NCBI RefSeq assembly: GCF_002999335.1
Contig: NW_020312075.1
Location: 47,111-111,110 of the forward strand
Length of the DNA: 64,000 nucleotides
Reading direction: 5' to 3'
Source: Cyclospora cayetanensis
Lineage: Eukaryota > Apicomplexa > Conoidasida > Eucoccidiorida > Eimeriidae
The notes beneath the pieces were generated by a model. It had not been told where the DNA came from and did not search any database. It saw only the letters and a list, made by a program, of their open reading frames with translations. Each line of letters begins with the position of its first letter. The first letter of the stretch is position 1. This document shows positions 22,280 to 37,020 of this stretch, one piece after another. Made by a program: the position numbers and the translations under genes.

Positions 22280-25200
22280 TTATGGGGCTATTCGGAATTG
22301 GTGCACTATAAGATGTGGAGGCTTGCTACGTGACACGTATTTGGAGAAGTGGTCAGTTGTTTTCACCATATGGAATGTGTGTGCGAGGATGGCTATAAGA
22401 CTAGAGTGGTTCTAGCACGCGCACATAGGCTAGCACTTGGCGTCGCTTTGATGCGGAATTGATCTGAAAGCTGGTAAACATATCGACGCTGCATGACTCA
22501 GGCAGTGCGCTCTTTGCATGGACAGCTGTGTGGTTTAGAATGTGGTTTTGCCTGTGCTTAATGGATGTAGGCTCAGGCCAGGTGCTAGCTTCTGTGCTGC
22601 AGTGGGATGGCTAGCACTGTTGTTATGTGCAGTGGGACGTTGAGGAGTAGGCTGCCCACTGCACTCAAAGTGTGTTTTACTTGGATGCTCATATATTATC
22701 TATTGCAGTGTGTGAAGGAGAAAGCTACAATTGGATGATCGAGCGGCATCCTTGTTTAGAACAGGCTAAGCACCTTTGAGTGGCTCTAGTTCTTCCATGT
22801 TTTGCTGTTGTACTAACGCAGCCTTTCCGCTCATGTTGCGCATTTGCTAATGCCGGTCTGCGACGGATATTCTCAGAGAGTGGGTTGTGCAAGGGGAGTG
22901 GGGTTTGGATGTGGTGTCGGATAAGCAGCCAATGTGTCAAGGGTTTTGTTTAGTACCACTGGTCTCCTTGACTTGTCGTGTGGAGTGGTGCTGGAGACTT
23001 GCAGGCGTCCGTGCGTTAAGGAAACTCTTGCAGGACGATGCTGATTTGGCAGGTGGTCAGGAAGCCAGTGGCAGTAGGGCTTCTCTGCTTAAATCTGCGT
23101 TGGTGTCGTCGTGTCGTATTGCATGTGCTCACAGAAACAATAGCAGCAACAGAATGGTTTATGTGAGTATGGCGCTATGGCGAATTGGTTCTTTATAAGA
23201 TGTGGAGGCTTGCTACGTGACACGTATTTGTAGAAGTGGTCAGTTGTTTTCACCATATGGAATGTGTGTGCGAGGATGGCTATAAGACTAGAGTGGTTCT
23301 AGCACGAGCACATAGGCTAGCACTTGGCGTCGCTTTGATGCGGAATTGATCTGAAAGCTGGTAAACATATAGACGCTGCATGACTCAGGCAGTGCGCTCT
23401 TTGCATGGACAGCTGTGGGGTTTAGTATGCGGTTTTCCCTGTAGCTAATGGATGTAGGCTCAGGCCAGGTGCTAGCTCCTGTGCTGCAGTGGGATGGCTA
23501 GCACTGTTGTTGTGTGCAGTGGGACGTTGAGGAGTAGGCTGCCCACTGCATTCAAAGTGTGTTTCACTTGGATGCTCATATATTATCTATTGCAGTGTGT
23601 GAAGGTGAAAGCGACAATTGGAGGACTGAGCGGCATCCTTGTTTAGGAGAGCCTAAACACCTTCGAGTGGCTGGAGTTCTTTAATGTTTCGCTGTTGTAC
23701 ATAATGCAGCCTTTGCGCTGATGTTGCGCATTTGCTGATACCAGAGTGCCTTGGCGATTTTCAACAAGTGTGTTGTGCAAGGGGAGTGGGGTTTGGGTGT
23801 GGGGTCGGATAAGGAGCCAATGTGTTGTAGGTGTTGTTTAGTACCACTGGTCCCCTACACTTGTGGTGTGAAGTGCTGGTGGAGACTTGCAGGCGTCCGT
23901 GCGTATAGGAGATTCTGGGATAACAATGCTGATTGGGAGGTGGTCAGGAAGCCAGTGGCAGTAGGGGTCCTGTGTTTAAATCTGCGTTGGTGTCGTCGTG
24001 TCGTATTTCATGTGCGCGAAGAAACAATGTCATTAGGATTAAGAGAACCGCTTATGTGAGTACGGTCCTATGCCGAATTGGTGGTTCATAAGATGTGGAG
24101 GTCTGTTAGGTGACACGTATATGGAGAAGTGGTTAGTTGTGTACAGCGTATGGAATCTGTACGCGAGGATGGCAATACGACTAGAGTGGTAGTAGCAGGC
24201 GCACATAGGCTAGCACTTGGCGTCGCTTTGATGCGGAATGATCTGCAGGCTGGTGAATATTTGGACGCTGCATGACTCAGGCAGTGCGCGCTTTACATGG
24301 ACATCTGTGGGTTTCAGTATGTGCTTTTTTTCGGAGCTAATGCATGTAGGCTTAGGCCAGGTCCTAGCTTCTGTGCTGCAGTGGGATGGCTAGCACTGTT
24401 GTTATGTGCAGTGGGACGTTGAGGAGTAGGCTGCCCACTGCACTCAAAGTGTGTTTCATTTGGATGCTCATATATTATCTACTGCAGTGTGTGAAGGTGA
24501 AAGCGACAATTGGAGGAAAGAGGCTCATCCTTGTTTAGGAGAGCCTAAACACCTTCGAGTGGCTGCACTTCTTCCATGTTTGGCTGTTGTACTGAACGGA
24601 GGCTTTGCTCTAATGGTGCGCATTTGCTAATGCCGGACTGAGATGGCAATGTTCAGGAGGTGTGTTGTGCAAGGGGAGTGGGGTTTGGGTGTGGGGGCGG
24701 ATAAGCAGCCAATGTGTCGTAGGTCTTGTTTGGTACCACTGGTCCCCTACACTTGTGGTACAGAGTGTTACTGCAGACTCTCAGGCATCCGTGCGTTTAG
24801 GAGACTTTGTCAGGACGATGCTGATTTGGCAGGTGGTCAGGAAGCCAGTGGCAGTAGGGCCTCTGTGTTTAAATCTGCGTTGGTGTCGTCGTGTCATATT
24901 GCACGTGCTCGAAGAAACGATGTCAATAGCAGGAATTGAACCGTTTATGTGATTATGGGGCTATGCCGAATTGGTGCTTCATATGCTGTGGAGGCTTGTT
25001 CCATGCCATGTGCTTGGAGAAGTGGTTAGTTGTGTACAGCACATGCAGTGTTTATGCGAGGATGCTTTTAAGACTAGAGTGGTAGTAGCACGAGCACATA
25101 GGCTAGCACTTGGCGTCGCTTTGATGCGGAATTGATCTGAAGGCTGGTAAATATTTGGACGCTGCATGACTCAGGCAGTGCGCTCTTTGCATCCAAAGGT

Positions 25201-28200
25201 GTGGGGTGTAGAATGTGCTTGTTCCTGTAGCTAATGGATGTAGGCTCAGGCCAGCACTTACCTTCTGTGCTGGAGCGGGATGGCTAGCACTGTTGTTATG
25301 TGCAGTGGGACGTTGAGGAGTAGGCTGCCCACTGCACTGAAAGTGTGTTTTACTTGGATGCTCATATATTATCTTTGGAGTGTGTGAAGGTGAAAGCGAC
25401 AATTGGAGGACTGAGCGGCATCCTTGTTTAGAAGAGCCTAAACACCTTCGAGTGGCTCTAGTTCTTTAATGTTTCGCTGTTGTAAATAATGCAGCCTTTG
25501 CGCTGATGGTGCGCATTTGCTAATGCCGGTCTGCGTTGGCTATTGCCAGGTAGTGGGTTGTGCAAGGGGAGTGGGGTTTGGGTGTGGGGTCGGATAAGCA
25601 GCCAATGTGTCGTAGGTGTTGTTTAGTACCACTGGTCCCCTACACTTGTGGTGCGGAGTGTTAATGCAGACTCTCAGGCGTCCGTGCGTTTAGGAAACTC
25701 TTGCAGGTTGATGCTGATTTGGCAGGTGGTCAGGAAGCCAGTGGCAGTGGGACTCCTGTGTTTAAATCTGCGTTGGTGTCATCGTGTCGTATTGCACGTG
25801 CTCACAGGAGCAATATCAATAGCAGGAATAAAATCGCTTATGTGAGTATGGGGCCATGCCGAATTGGTGGTTTATAGGATGTGGACGCTTGTTGCGTGAC
25901 ACGTATTTGGAGAAGTGGTTAGTTGTTTCCACCATACGGAATCTTTATTGGAGCATGGCCATAAGACTAGGGTGCTTCTAGCACGAGCACATAGGCTAGC
26001 ACTTGCCCTCGCTTTGATGGGGAATTGATCTGAAGGCTGGTGAACATTTCGACGCCGCATGACTCAGGCAGTGCGCTCTTTGCATCCAAAGGTGTGGGGT
26101 GTAGTATGTGAATTTTCCTGTAGCTAATGGATGTAGGCTCAGGCCAGGTGCTAGCTTCTGTGCTGCAGTGGGATGGCTAGCACTGTTGTTATGTGCAGTG
26201 GGACGTTGAGGAGTAGGCTGCCCACTGCATTCAAAGTGTGTTTCACTTGAATGCTCATATATTATCTATTGCAGTGTGTGAAGGTGAAAGCGACAATTGG
26301 ATGACCGAGCGGCATCCTTGTTTAGGAGAGCCTAAACACCTTCGAGTGGCTCTAGTTCTTTAATGTTTCGCTGTTGCACTGAATACAGCCTTTGCGCTGA
26401 TGTTGCGCATTTGCTAATGCCGGTCTGCGTTGGCTATTTTCAGCTTGTGGGTTGTGCAAGGGGAGTGGGGTTTGGGTGTGTTGTCGGATAAGCAGCCAAT
26501 GTGTCGTAGGTGTTGTTTGGTGCCACTGCTCTCCTAGACATGTGGTACGGCATGCTGGTGGAGACTCGCAGGCGTCCGTGCATTTAGGCGACTCTGGCAG
26601 GACGATGCTGATTTGGCATTTGGTCAGGAATCCAGTGGCAGTAGAGCTCGTGTGCTTAAATCTGCGTTGGTGTCGTCGTGTTGCATTGCATTTGCTCATA
26701 GCAACAATGTCAATGGGTGCACCATAATGATGTACAGGAGTATGGGGCTATGCCGAATTGCTGCTTTGTCGGATATGGAGGCTTGTTTTATGTCATGTGG
26801 ATGGAGAAGTGGTCAGTTCTTTCCAACGTATGGAATGTGGATGCGAGCATGGGCATGAGACTAGAGTGGTTCTAGCACGAGCACATAGGCTTGCACTTGG
26901 CGTCGCTTTGATGAGGAATTGATCTGAAGGCTGATGAACATTTGGACGCTGCATGACTCAGGCAGTGCACTCTTTGCATGCACAACTGTGCGGTGAAGAA
27001 CGTGTTTTTTCCTGCAGCTAATGCACGTTGGCTCAGGCCAGGTGCTAGCTTCTGTGCTGCAGTGGGATGGCTAGCACTGTTGTTATGTGCAGTGGGACGT
27101 GTAGGCTGCCCACTGCACTCAAAGTGTGTTTCACTTGGATGCTCATATATTATCTATTGCAGTGTGTGAAGGTGAAAGCGACAATTGGAGGACCGAGCGG
27201 CATCCTTGTTTAGGAGAGCCTAAGCACCTTCGAGTGGCTGCACTTCTTCCATGTTTCGTTGTTGTACATAATGCAGCCTTTGCGCTGGTGTTGCGCATTT
27301 GCATGAGCGTGTCTGCATTGGCATTGTGCAGAAAGTGGGTTGTGCAAGGGGAGTGGGGTTTGGGTGTGGGGTCGGATAAGTAGCCAATGTGTAGGAGGTG
27401 TTGTTTGGTACCACTGGTCCCCTACACTTGTGGTGCGGAGTGTTACTGCAGACTCGCAGGCGTGCGTGAGTGCAGCAGAGTTTGTCAGGACGATGCTGAT
27501 TTGGCAGGTGGTCAGGAATCCAGTGGCAGTAGGGGTCCTGTGCTTAAATCTGCGTTGGGGTCGTCGTGTCGTATTGCATGTGCTTATAGCAACAATGTCA
27601 ATAGCGTCAATAGAATGGTTTATTTGAGTATGGGGCTATGCCGAATTGGTGGTTTATAAGATGCGGTGGCTTTTTGAATGGCATGTGGATGACGAAGTGG
27701 TTAGTTGTTTCCAACGCATGGAATGTTTATGCGAGCATGGGCGTGAGACTAGAGTGGTTCTAGCACGAGCATATAGGCTAGCACTTGGCGTCGCTTTGAT
27801 GCGGAATTGATCTGAAGGCTGGTGAACATTTGGACGCTGCATGACTCAGGCAGTGCGCTCTTTGCATGCACAACTGTGGGGTGTAGAATGTGCTTTCTCC
27901 TGCAGCTAATGGATGTAGGCTAAGGCCAGGTGCTAGCTTCTGTGCTGCAGTGGGATGGCTAGCACTGTTGTTATGTGCAGTGGGACGTTGAGGAGTAGGC
28001 TGCCCACTGCACTGAAAGTGTGTTTTACTTGGATGCTCATATATTATCTATTGCAGTGTATGAAGGTGAAAGCGACAATTGGAGGACCGAGCGGCATCCT
28101 TGTTTAGGAGAGCCTAAGCACCTTTGAGTGGTTCTAGTTCTTTAATGTTGTGTTGTTGTACATAATGGAGCCTTTGTGCTAATGGTGCCCATTTAGATGA

Positions 28201-31200
28201 GCCTTTTGGCATTGGTAATGTTCAGGAAGTGGGTTGTGCAAGGGGAGTGGGGTTTGAGTGTGGGGGCGGATAAGCAGCCAATGTGTAGGAGGTGTTGTTT
28301 GGTACCACTGGTCCCCGACACGTATGGTGCGGAGTGTTACTGCAGAATCGCAGGCGTCCGCGAGTGCAGGAGAGTTCGACAGGAGGATGCTGATTTGGCA
28401 GGTGGTCAGGAAGCAAGTGGTAGCAGGGCTTCTGTGCTTAAATCTGCGTTGGTGTCGTCGTGTCCTATTGCATGGTCTCGAAGAAACAATGTCAATAGGA
28501 GCAGTAGAATGATTTATGTGAGTATGGGGCTATGCTGAAATGGTGGTTTATTAGATGTGAAGGCGTATATCATGGCATATGTTAGAAAAAGTCGTTAGTT
28601 GTGTTCAGCGTATGGAATCTTTATTGGAGGATGGCCATAAGACTAGAGTGGTTCTAGCACGCGCACATAGGCTAGCACTTGGCGTCGCTTTGATGCGGAA
28701 TTGATCTGAAAGCTGGTAAACATTTGAACGCTGCATGCCCCAGGCAGTGCGCTCTTTGCATGCACAACTGTGGGGTGTAGAATGTGGTTTTTTTCGGAGC
28801 TAATGGATGTAGGCTCAGGCCAGGTGCTAGCTTCTGTGCTGCGGTGGGATGGCTAGCACTGTTGTTATGTGCAGTGGGACGTTGAGGAGTAGGCTGCCCA
28901 CTGCGCTGAAAGTGTGTTACACATGGATGCTCATATATTATCTATTGCAGTGTGTGAAGGTGAAAGCGACAATTGAGGACTGAGCGGCATCCTTGTTTAG
29001 GAGAGCCTAAGCAGCTTCGAGTGGCTCTAGTTCTTTAATGTTTCGCTGTTGTACATAATGCAGCCTTTGCGTTGATGGTGTGCATTTGCATTAGCCTCCT
29101 GGCGTTGGGAATATCCAGGAAGTGTGTTGTGCAAGGGGAGTGGGGTTTGAGTGTGTGGTCGGATAAGCAGCCAATGTGTTGTAGGTGTTGTTTGGTACCA
29201 CTGGTCCCCTACACTTGTGGTGTGAAGTGCTGGTGGAGAGTCGCAGGCGTCCGTGCGTATAGGAGATTCTGGGATAACAATGCTGATTTGGCAGGTGGTC
29301 AGGAAGCCAGTGGCAGTAGGGCTTCTGTGCTTAAATCTGCGTTGGTGTCGTCGTGTCGTATTGCATGTGCTCACAGCAACATTTTCAATGGCAGCAATAG
29401 AACTGCTTATGTGAGTATGAAACTATGCGGAATTGCCGCGTCATAAGCTGTGGAGGATTGTTTTATGGCGTACGGATGGACAGGTGGTTACTCGTGTACA
29501 GCACATGCAATGTTTATGCGAGCATGGGCGTGAGACTAGAGTGGTTCTAGCACGAGCACATAGGCTAGCACTTGCCCTCGCTTTGATGAGGAATTGATCT
29601 GAAGGCTGGTAAACATTTGGACGCTGCATGACTCAGGCAGTGCGCTCTTTACGTCCAAAGGTGTGGGGTCAACAACGTGCCTTCTCCTGAAGCTGAATGC
29701 ATGTAGGCTCAGGCCAGCACCTAGCTTCTGTGCTGCGGTGGCATGGCTAGCACTGTTGTTATGTGCAGTGGGACGTTGAGGAGTAGGCTGCCTACTGCAC
29801 CCAAAGTGTGTATTACTTGGATGCTCATATATTATCTCTTGCAGTGTGTGAAGGTGAAAGCGACAATTGGAGGACCGAGCGGCATCCTTGTTTAGGAGAG
29901 CCTAAGCACCTTCGAGTGGCTGGAGTTCTTCAATGTTTCGCTGTTGCACTGTATACAGCCTTTGCGCTGATGGTGCGCATTTGCTAATGCTGCTCTGCGT
30001 TGGCGATTTTCAGGTAGTGGGTTGTGCAAGGGGAGTGGGGTTTGGGTGTGTTGTCGGATAAGCAGCCAATGTGTCGTAGGTGTTATTTGGTACCACTGGT
30101 CCCCTACACTTGTGGTGTGAAGTGCTGGTGGAGACTCGCAGGAGTCCGCGAGTGCAGGAGACTCTTGTGGGACGATGCTGATTTGGCAGGTGGTCAGGAA
30201 GCCAGTGGCAGTAGGGCTTCTCTGCTTAAATCTGCGTTGGTGTCGTCGTGTCGTGTTGCATATGCTCAGAGCAACAACGTCAATAGCAGAAATAAAAGTG
30301 TCTATGTGAGTATGAGGGCATGCCGAATTGGTGGTCTACAAGACGTGGAGGCTTGTTTTACGGCATGTGTTTGGAGAAGTGGTTAGGTACTTGCCGCGTA
30401 TAGAATATCTCTCTGAGCATGGCCGCACGACTAGAGTGGTTCTAGCACGAGCACATAGGCTAGCACTTCGCGTCGCTTTGATGCGGAATTGATCTGAAGG
30501 CTGATGAACATTTGGACGCTGCATGACTCAGGCAGTGCGCACTTTACATCCAAAGGTGTGGGGTGTACAATGTGCCTTCTCCTGAAGCTGAATGCATGTA
30601 GGCTCAGGCCAGGTGCTAGCTTCTGTGCTGCGGTGGGATGGCTAGCACTGTTGTTATGTGCAGTGGGACTTTGAGGAGTAGGCTGCCCACTGCATTCAAA
30701 GTGTGTTTCACTTGGATGCTCGTATGTTATCTATTGCAGTGTGTGAAGGTGAAAGCGACAATTGGCGGACCGAGCAGCATCCTTGTTTAGGAGAGCCTAA
30801 GCACCTTCGAGTGGCTGGAGTTCTTCAATGTTTCGTTGTTGTACATAATGCAGCCTTTGCGCTGATGTTGCGCATTTGCTAATGCTCCTCTGCGTTGGCA
30901 TTGTGCAGAAAGTGGGTTGTGCAAGGGGAGTGGGGTTTGGGTGTGGGGTCGGATAAGCAGCCAATGTGTCGTAGGTGTTATTTGGTACCACTGGTCCCCG
31001 ACACGTATGGTGCGGAGTGTTACTGCAGACTCGCAGCCGTCCGCGCGCCTAGGCTTCCCCGGGAGGACGATGCTGAGTTGGCAGGTGGTCAGGAAGCCAG
31101 TGGCAGTAGGGCTCCTGTGCTTAAATCTGCGTTGGTGTCGTCGTGTCCTATTGCATGGTCTCGAAGAAACAATGTCAATAGCAGCAAGAAAATTGCTTAT

Positions 31201-34200
31201 GTGAGTATGAGGCAATGTCGAATTGGTGCTTCATAAGATGCGGAGGCGTGTTCCATGGGATGTGGATGGAGAAGTTTTCAGTTGTGTTCAACGTATGCAA
31301 TGTTTATGCGAGCATGGGCGTGAGACTAGAGTGGTTCTAGCACGAGCACATAGGCTAGCACTTGGCGTCGCTTTGATGAGGAATTGATCTGGAGGCTGCT
31401 AAACATTTGGACGCTACATGACTCAGGCAGTGCGCTCTTTGCATGCACAACTGTGGGGCTTAGAATGTGGATTTTCCTGTAGCTAATGGATGTAGGCTCA
31501 GGCCAGGTGCTAGCTTCTATGCTGCAGTGGGATGGCTAGCACTATTGTTATGTGCAGTGGGACGTTGAGGAGTAGGCTGCCCACTGCATTCAAAGTGTGT
31601 TTCACTTGGATGCTCGTATGTTATCTATTGCAGTGTGTGAAGGTGAAAGCGACAATTGGAGGACCGAGGCGAATCCCTGTTTAGGAGAGCCTAAGCACCT
31701 TCGAGTGGCTGGAGTTTTTAATGTTTCGCTATTGTGCATAATGCAGCCTTTGCGCTAATGGTGCCCATATGCTAATGCCAGTGAGTATAACGGATTTTCA
31801 GGTAGTGGGTTGTGCAAGGGGAGTGGGGTTTGAGTGTGTGGTCGGATAAGCAGCCAATGTGTCGTAGGTGTTGTTTAGTACCACTGGTCCCCTACACGTG
31901 TAGTACAGAGTGTTACTGGAGACTCGCAGGCGTCCGCGAGTGCAGGAGACTTTGTCAGGACGATGCTGATTTGGCAGGTGGTCAGGAAGCCCGTGGCAGA
32001 AGGGCTTCTGTGCTTAAATCTGCGTTGGTGTCGTCGTGTCGTATTGCATGTGCTCACAGCAACAATGTCAATAGCAGCAATAGAACCGCTTATGTGAGTG
32101 TGGGGTATGCCGAATTGGTGCTTTATAGGATCTCTAGGCCTGTTTCATGCCATGTGGTTGGAGAAGCGGTTAGTTGTTCCAGCGTATGGAATCCTTATGC
32201 GAGTATAGCTATAAGACTAGAGTGGTTCTAGCACGAGCACATAGTCTAGCACTTGGCGTCGCTTTGATGCGGAATTGATGTAGAGCCTGGTGAACATTTG
32301 GACGCTGCATGACTTAGGAAGTAGGCGTTTTGGATGCAAGGGTTTGGGGTGTTGGATATGCTTGTTCCTGCAGCTAATGGATGTAGGCTCAGGCCAGGTG
32401 CTAGCTTCTGTGCTGCAGTGGGATGGCTAGCACTGTTGTTATGTGCAGTGGGACGTTGAGGAGTAGGCTGCCCACTGCGCTGAAAGTGTGTTTCACTTGG
32501 ATGCTCATATATTATCTATTGCAGTGTATGAAGGTGAAAGCGACAATTGGAGGACTGAGCGGCATCCTTGTTTAGGAGAGCCTAAGCACCTTCGAGTGGC
32601 TCTAGTTCTTTAATGTTTCGCTGTTGTAAATAATGGAGCCCTTGCGCTGATGGTGTGCATTTGCTAATGCTGCTTTGCTTTGGTGAATTGTGGAGAATGG
32701 GTTGTGCAAGGGGAGTGGGGTTTGGGTGTGGGGTCGGATAAGCAGCCAATGTGTCGTAGGTCTTGTTTCGTACCACTGGTCCCCTACACTTGTGGTACAG
32801 AGTGTTACTGCAGACTCGCACTGCGTCCGTGCGTTTAGGCGAGTCTTGCAGGATGATGCTGATTTGGCAGGTGGTCAGGAAGCCAGTGGCAGTAGGGCTC
32901 TTGTGTTTAAATCTGCGTTGGTGTCGTCGTGTCATATTGCATGTGCTCACAGCAACAATGTCAATAGGAGCAGCAGAACCGCTTATGTGAGTATGAGGCT
33001 ATGTCGAATTGGTGCTTCGTACCACGTAGGACTACTTGATGTGGTATTTGATTGTAAAAATGGTTAAGTGTCTCAGCGCATAGAAATTTCGTGCGCGCAT
33101 AGCGATAAGATTAGAGTGATTCTAGCACGAGCACATAGGCTAGCACTTGGCGTCGCTTTGACGCAGAATTGCTGTGCAGAAGCTGAACATTTGGACACTG
33201 GATGACTCAGGCAGTGCGCTCTTTACATCCAAAGGTGTGGGGTGTAGTGTGTGCTTTCTCCTGTAGCTAATGGATGTAGACTCAGGCCAGGACCTAGCTT
33301 CTGTGCTGCAGTGGGATGGCTAGCACTGTTGTTATGTGCAGTGGCACGTTGAGGAGTAGGCTGCCCACTGCACTCAAAGTGTGTTTCACTTGGATGCTCA
33401 TATATTATCTATTGCAGTGTGTGAAGGTGAAAGCGACAATTGGAGGACCGAGCGGCATCCTTGTTTAGGAGAGCCTAAGCAACTTCTAGTGGCTCTAGTT
33501 CTTCAATGTTTCGCTGTTGTACGTAATGCAGCCTTTGCGCTGATCGTGCACATTTGCTAATGCCGGTCTGCGTTGGCGATTTTCAGGTAGTGGGTTGTGC
33601 AAGGGGAGTGGGGTTTGGGTGTGTTGTCGGATAAGCAGCCCATGTGTTGTAGGTGTTGTTTGGTACCACTGGTCCCCTACACTTGTGGTGCGGAGTGTTA
33701 CTGCAGACTCTCAGGTGTCCGTGCATTTACTCGACCCTTGCAGGATGATGCTGATTTGGCAGGTGGTCAGGAAGCCAGTGGCAGTAAGGCTCCTGTGCTT
33801 AAATCTGCATTGGTGTCGTCGTGTTGTATTGCATGTGTTGGAAGAAACAATGTCAATAGGAGCAATAGAACTGCTTATGTGAGTATGAGGCTATGTTGTT
33901 TTCGTGGTTTATAGGATCTCTAGGCTTGTTTCATGGCATGTGGATGAAGAAGTGGTTAGTTCTTTCCTGGGTATGAAATGCTCATGGCAGCATGTCCATA
34001 AGACTAGAGTGGTTCTAGCATGAGCCCATAGGCTAGCACTTGGCGTCGCTTTGATGAGGAATTGATATGGAGGCTGGTGAACATTTGAACGCTGCATGAC
34101 TCAGGCAGTGCGCTCTTTGCATGGACAGCTGTGGGGTGTAGAATGTGGCTTTTCTTGTAGCTAATGGATGTAGGCTCAGGCCAGCACCTAGCTTCTGTGC

Positions 34201-36089
34201 TGCAGTGGGATGGCTAGCATTGTTGTTATGTGCAGTGGCACGTTGAGGAGTAGGCTGCCCACTGCATTCAAAGTGTGTTTCACTTGGATGCTCATATATT
34301 ATCTATTGCAGTGTGTGAAGGTGAAAGCGACAATTGGAGGACCGAGCGGCATCCTTGTTTAGGAGAGCCTAAGCACCTTCGAGTCGCTCTAGTTCTTCAA
34401 TGTTTCGCTGTTGTACATAATGCAGCCTTTGCGCTAATCTTGCACATTTGCTAATGCCGGTCTGCGTTGGCGATTTTCAGCTAGTGGGTTGTGCAAGGGA
34501 GAGGGGGGTTTGGGTGTGGTGTCGGATAAGCAGCCAATGTGTTGTAGGTATTGTTTGGAAACACCGGTCCCCTACACGTATGGTGCGGAGTGTTACTGCA
34601 GACTCTCAGGTGTCCGTGCGTTTACTCGACCCTTGCAGGATGATGCTGATTTGCCAGGTGGTCAGGAAGCCCGTTGCAGTAGGGGTCCTGTGCTTAAATC
34701 TGCATTGGTGTCGTCGTGTCCTATTGCATGTTCTCAAAGAAACAATGTCAATAGCGTCAATAGAATGGTTTATTTGAGTATGTGGTTATGTTGACTTGGT
34801 GGTTTATACCATGTGGAGGCTTGTTCCATGGCATGTGTTTGGAGAAGTGCTTAGTTGTGTTCAGGCTATGGAATGTTTATCCGAGAATGGCCAAAAGACT
34901 AGAGTGGTTCTGGCACGAGCACATAGGCTAGCACATGGCCTGAGTTGGATGCGGAATTGACCTGAAGGCTGGTGAACGATTGGACTCTGCATGACTCAGG
35001 CAGTGCGCTCTTCGCACCTAAAAGTGTGGGATGTAGTGTGTGCTTTCTTCTGTAGCTAATGGATGTAGACTCATGCAAGCACCTAGCTTCTGTGCTGCAG
35101 TGGGATGGCTAGCACTGTTGTTATGTGCAGTGGCACGTTGAGGAGTAGGCTGCCCACTGCACTCAACGTGTGTTTCACTTGGATGCTCATATGTTATCTA
35201 TTGCAGTGTGTGAAGGTGAAAGCGACAATTGGAGGACCGAGCGGCATCCTTGTTTAGGAGAGCCTAAGCACCTTCGAGCGCCTGCACTTCTTCCATGTTT
35301 CGTTGTTGTACATAATAGAGCCTTTGCGCTGATGGTGTGCATTTGCTAATCCTGCTGTGCGTTGGCGATTTTCAGGCAGTGGGTTGTGCAAGGGGAGTGG
35401 GGTTTGGGTGTGGGGGCGGATAAGCAGCCAATGTGTTGTAGGTGTTGTTTGGTACCACTGGTCCCCTACACGTATGGTGCGGAGTGTTGCTGCAGACTCA
35501 CAGGCGTCCGTGCGTTTACTCGACCCTTGCAGGATGATGCTGATTTGCCAGGTGGTCAGGAAGCCAGTGGCCGTAGGGCTCCTGTGCTTAAATCTGCGTT
35601 AGTGTCGTCGTGTCGTATTGCATGTTCTCAAAGAAACAATAACAATAGCGTCAATAGAATGGTTTATTTGAATATGGGGCTATGCCGAATTGGTGGTTTA
35701 TACCATGTGGAGGCTTGTTTCATGGCGTGTGTCTGGAGAAGTGCTTAGTTGTGTTCAGCGTATGGAATCTTTATTGGAGCATGCCCATAAGACTAGGGTG
35801 GTTCTAGCACGAGCACATAGTCTAGCTCTTGGCATCGCTTTGATGAGGAATCGATGTAAAGGCTGGTGAACATTTGGACGCTGCATGACCCAGGCAGTGC
35901 GCTCTTTGCATGCACAGGTGTGGGGTGTAGAATGTGGTTTTGCCTGTAGCTAATGGATGTAGGCTCAGGCCAGCACTTACCTTCTGTGCTGCAGTGGGAT
36001 GGCTGGCACTATTGTTATGTGCAGTGGCACGTTGAGTAGGCTGCCCACTGCATTCAAAGTGTGTTTCACTTGGATGCTCATATATTATT

Positions 36090-37020
36090 TATTGCAGAAT
36101 CATAATTCGAGTAGCGTGTGGTACGCTTGTTGAGGAGAGCCTAAGCACCGTCGAGTGGCTCTGGTTCTTCCATGTTTCGCTGTTGTACATAATGCAGCCT
36201 TTGCGCTAATCTTGCACATTTTCTAATGCCGGTCTGCGTTGGCGATTTTTAGCAAGTGGGTTGTGCAAGGGCAGTGGGGTTTGGGTGTGTTGTCGGATAA
36301 GCAGCCAATGTGTCGTAGGTGTTGTTTGGTACCACTGGTCCCCTACACTTGTGGTGCGGAGTGTTACTGCAGACTCACAGGCGTCCGTGCGTTTAGGCGA
36401 GTCTTGCAGGATGATGCTGATTTGGCAGGTGGTCAGAAAGCCCGTGACAGTAGGGCTCCTGTGCTTTAATCTGCATTGGTGTCGTCGTGTCGTGCTGCAT
36501 GTGCTCGCAGCAAGAATGGCAATGATACGAATAGAACCGGCTATGGGAGTATGCTCCTATGCCGAAGTGGTGGTTTATGAGGTGCGGAGCCTTGTTCCAT
36601 GGCAAACACTTTGAGATATGGTTATTTGTTTTCAGCGTATGCAATCTTTAAGCGAGGATGGCCATAAGACTATAGTGGTTCTAGCACGAGCACATAGGCT
36701 AGCACTTGGCATCGCTTTGATGCGGAATTGATCTGGAGGCTGGTGAACATTTGGACTCTGCATGACACAGGCAGTGCGCTCTCCGCATCGAAAGGTGTTG
36801 AGTGTTTGATATGCTTGTTCCTGTAGCTAATGGATATAGGCTCAGGCCAGGTGCTAGCTTCTGTGCTGCAGTGGGATGGCTAGCACTGTTGTTATGTGCA
36901 GTGGGACGTTGAGGAGTAGGCTGCCCACTGCATTCAAAGTGTGTTTCACTTGGATGCTGACATATTATCTATTGCAGTGTGTGAAGGTGAATAGCGTGTG
37001 ACACCCTTGTTAAGGAGAGC
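36090..37020 (+). repeat. Two adjacent A units with a replaced landmark block
   Basis: After 'attgcag' the unit at about 36098-36136 reads 'aatcataattcgagtagcg' instead of the usual landmark block. The next unit (about 36979-37016) keeps 'tgtgtgaaggtgaa' but then reads 'tagcgtgtgacacccttg'. Both share 'tagcgtgtg' plus a shortened connection to 'gagagcctaagc', giving short units (spacing 1771 bp for two units, then 879 bp). This is a shared variant block, not random decay. Confidence 0.8.

Noticed and set aside
27850..27870. TGCATGCA motif in some units as a regulatory site
   Set aside because: It appears in only a fraction of units, where other units have 'gcatggacag' or 'gcatccaaa' at the same place, so it is not conserved.
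32275..32300. Hammerhead-like ribozyme core ('ctgatg', 'ttgatgagg' with nearby 'gaa')
   Set aside because: The required CUGANGA ... GAAA arrangement with three stems cannot be assembled in the unit.
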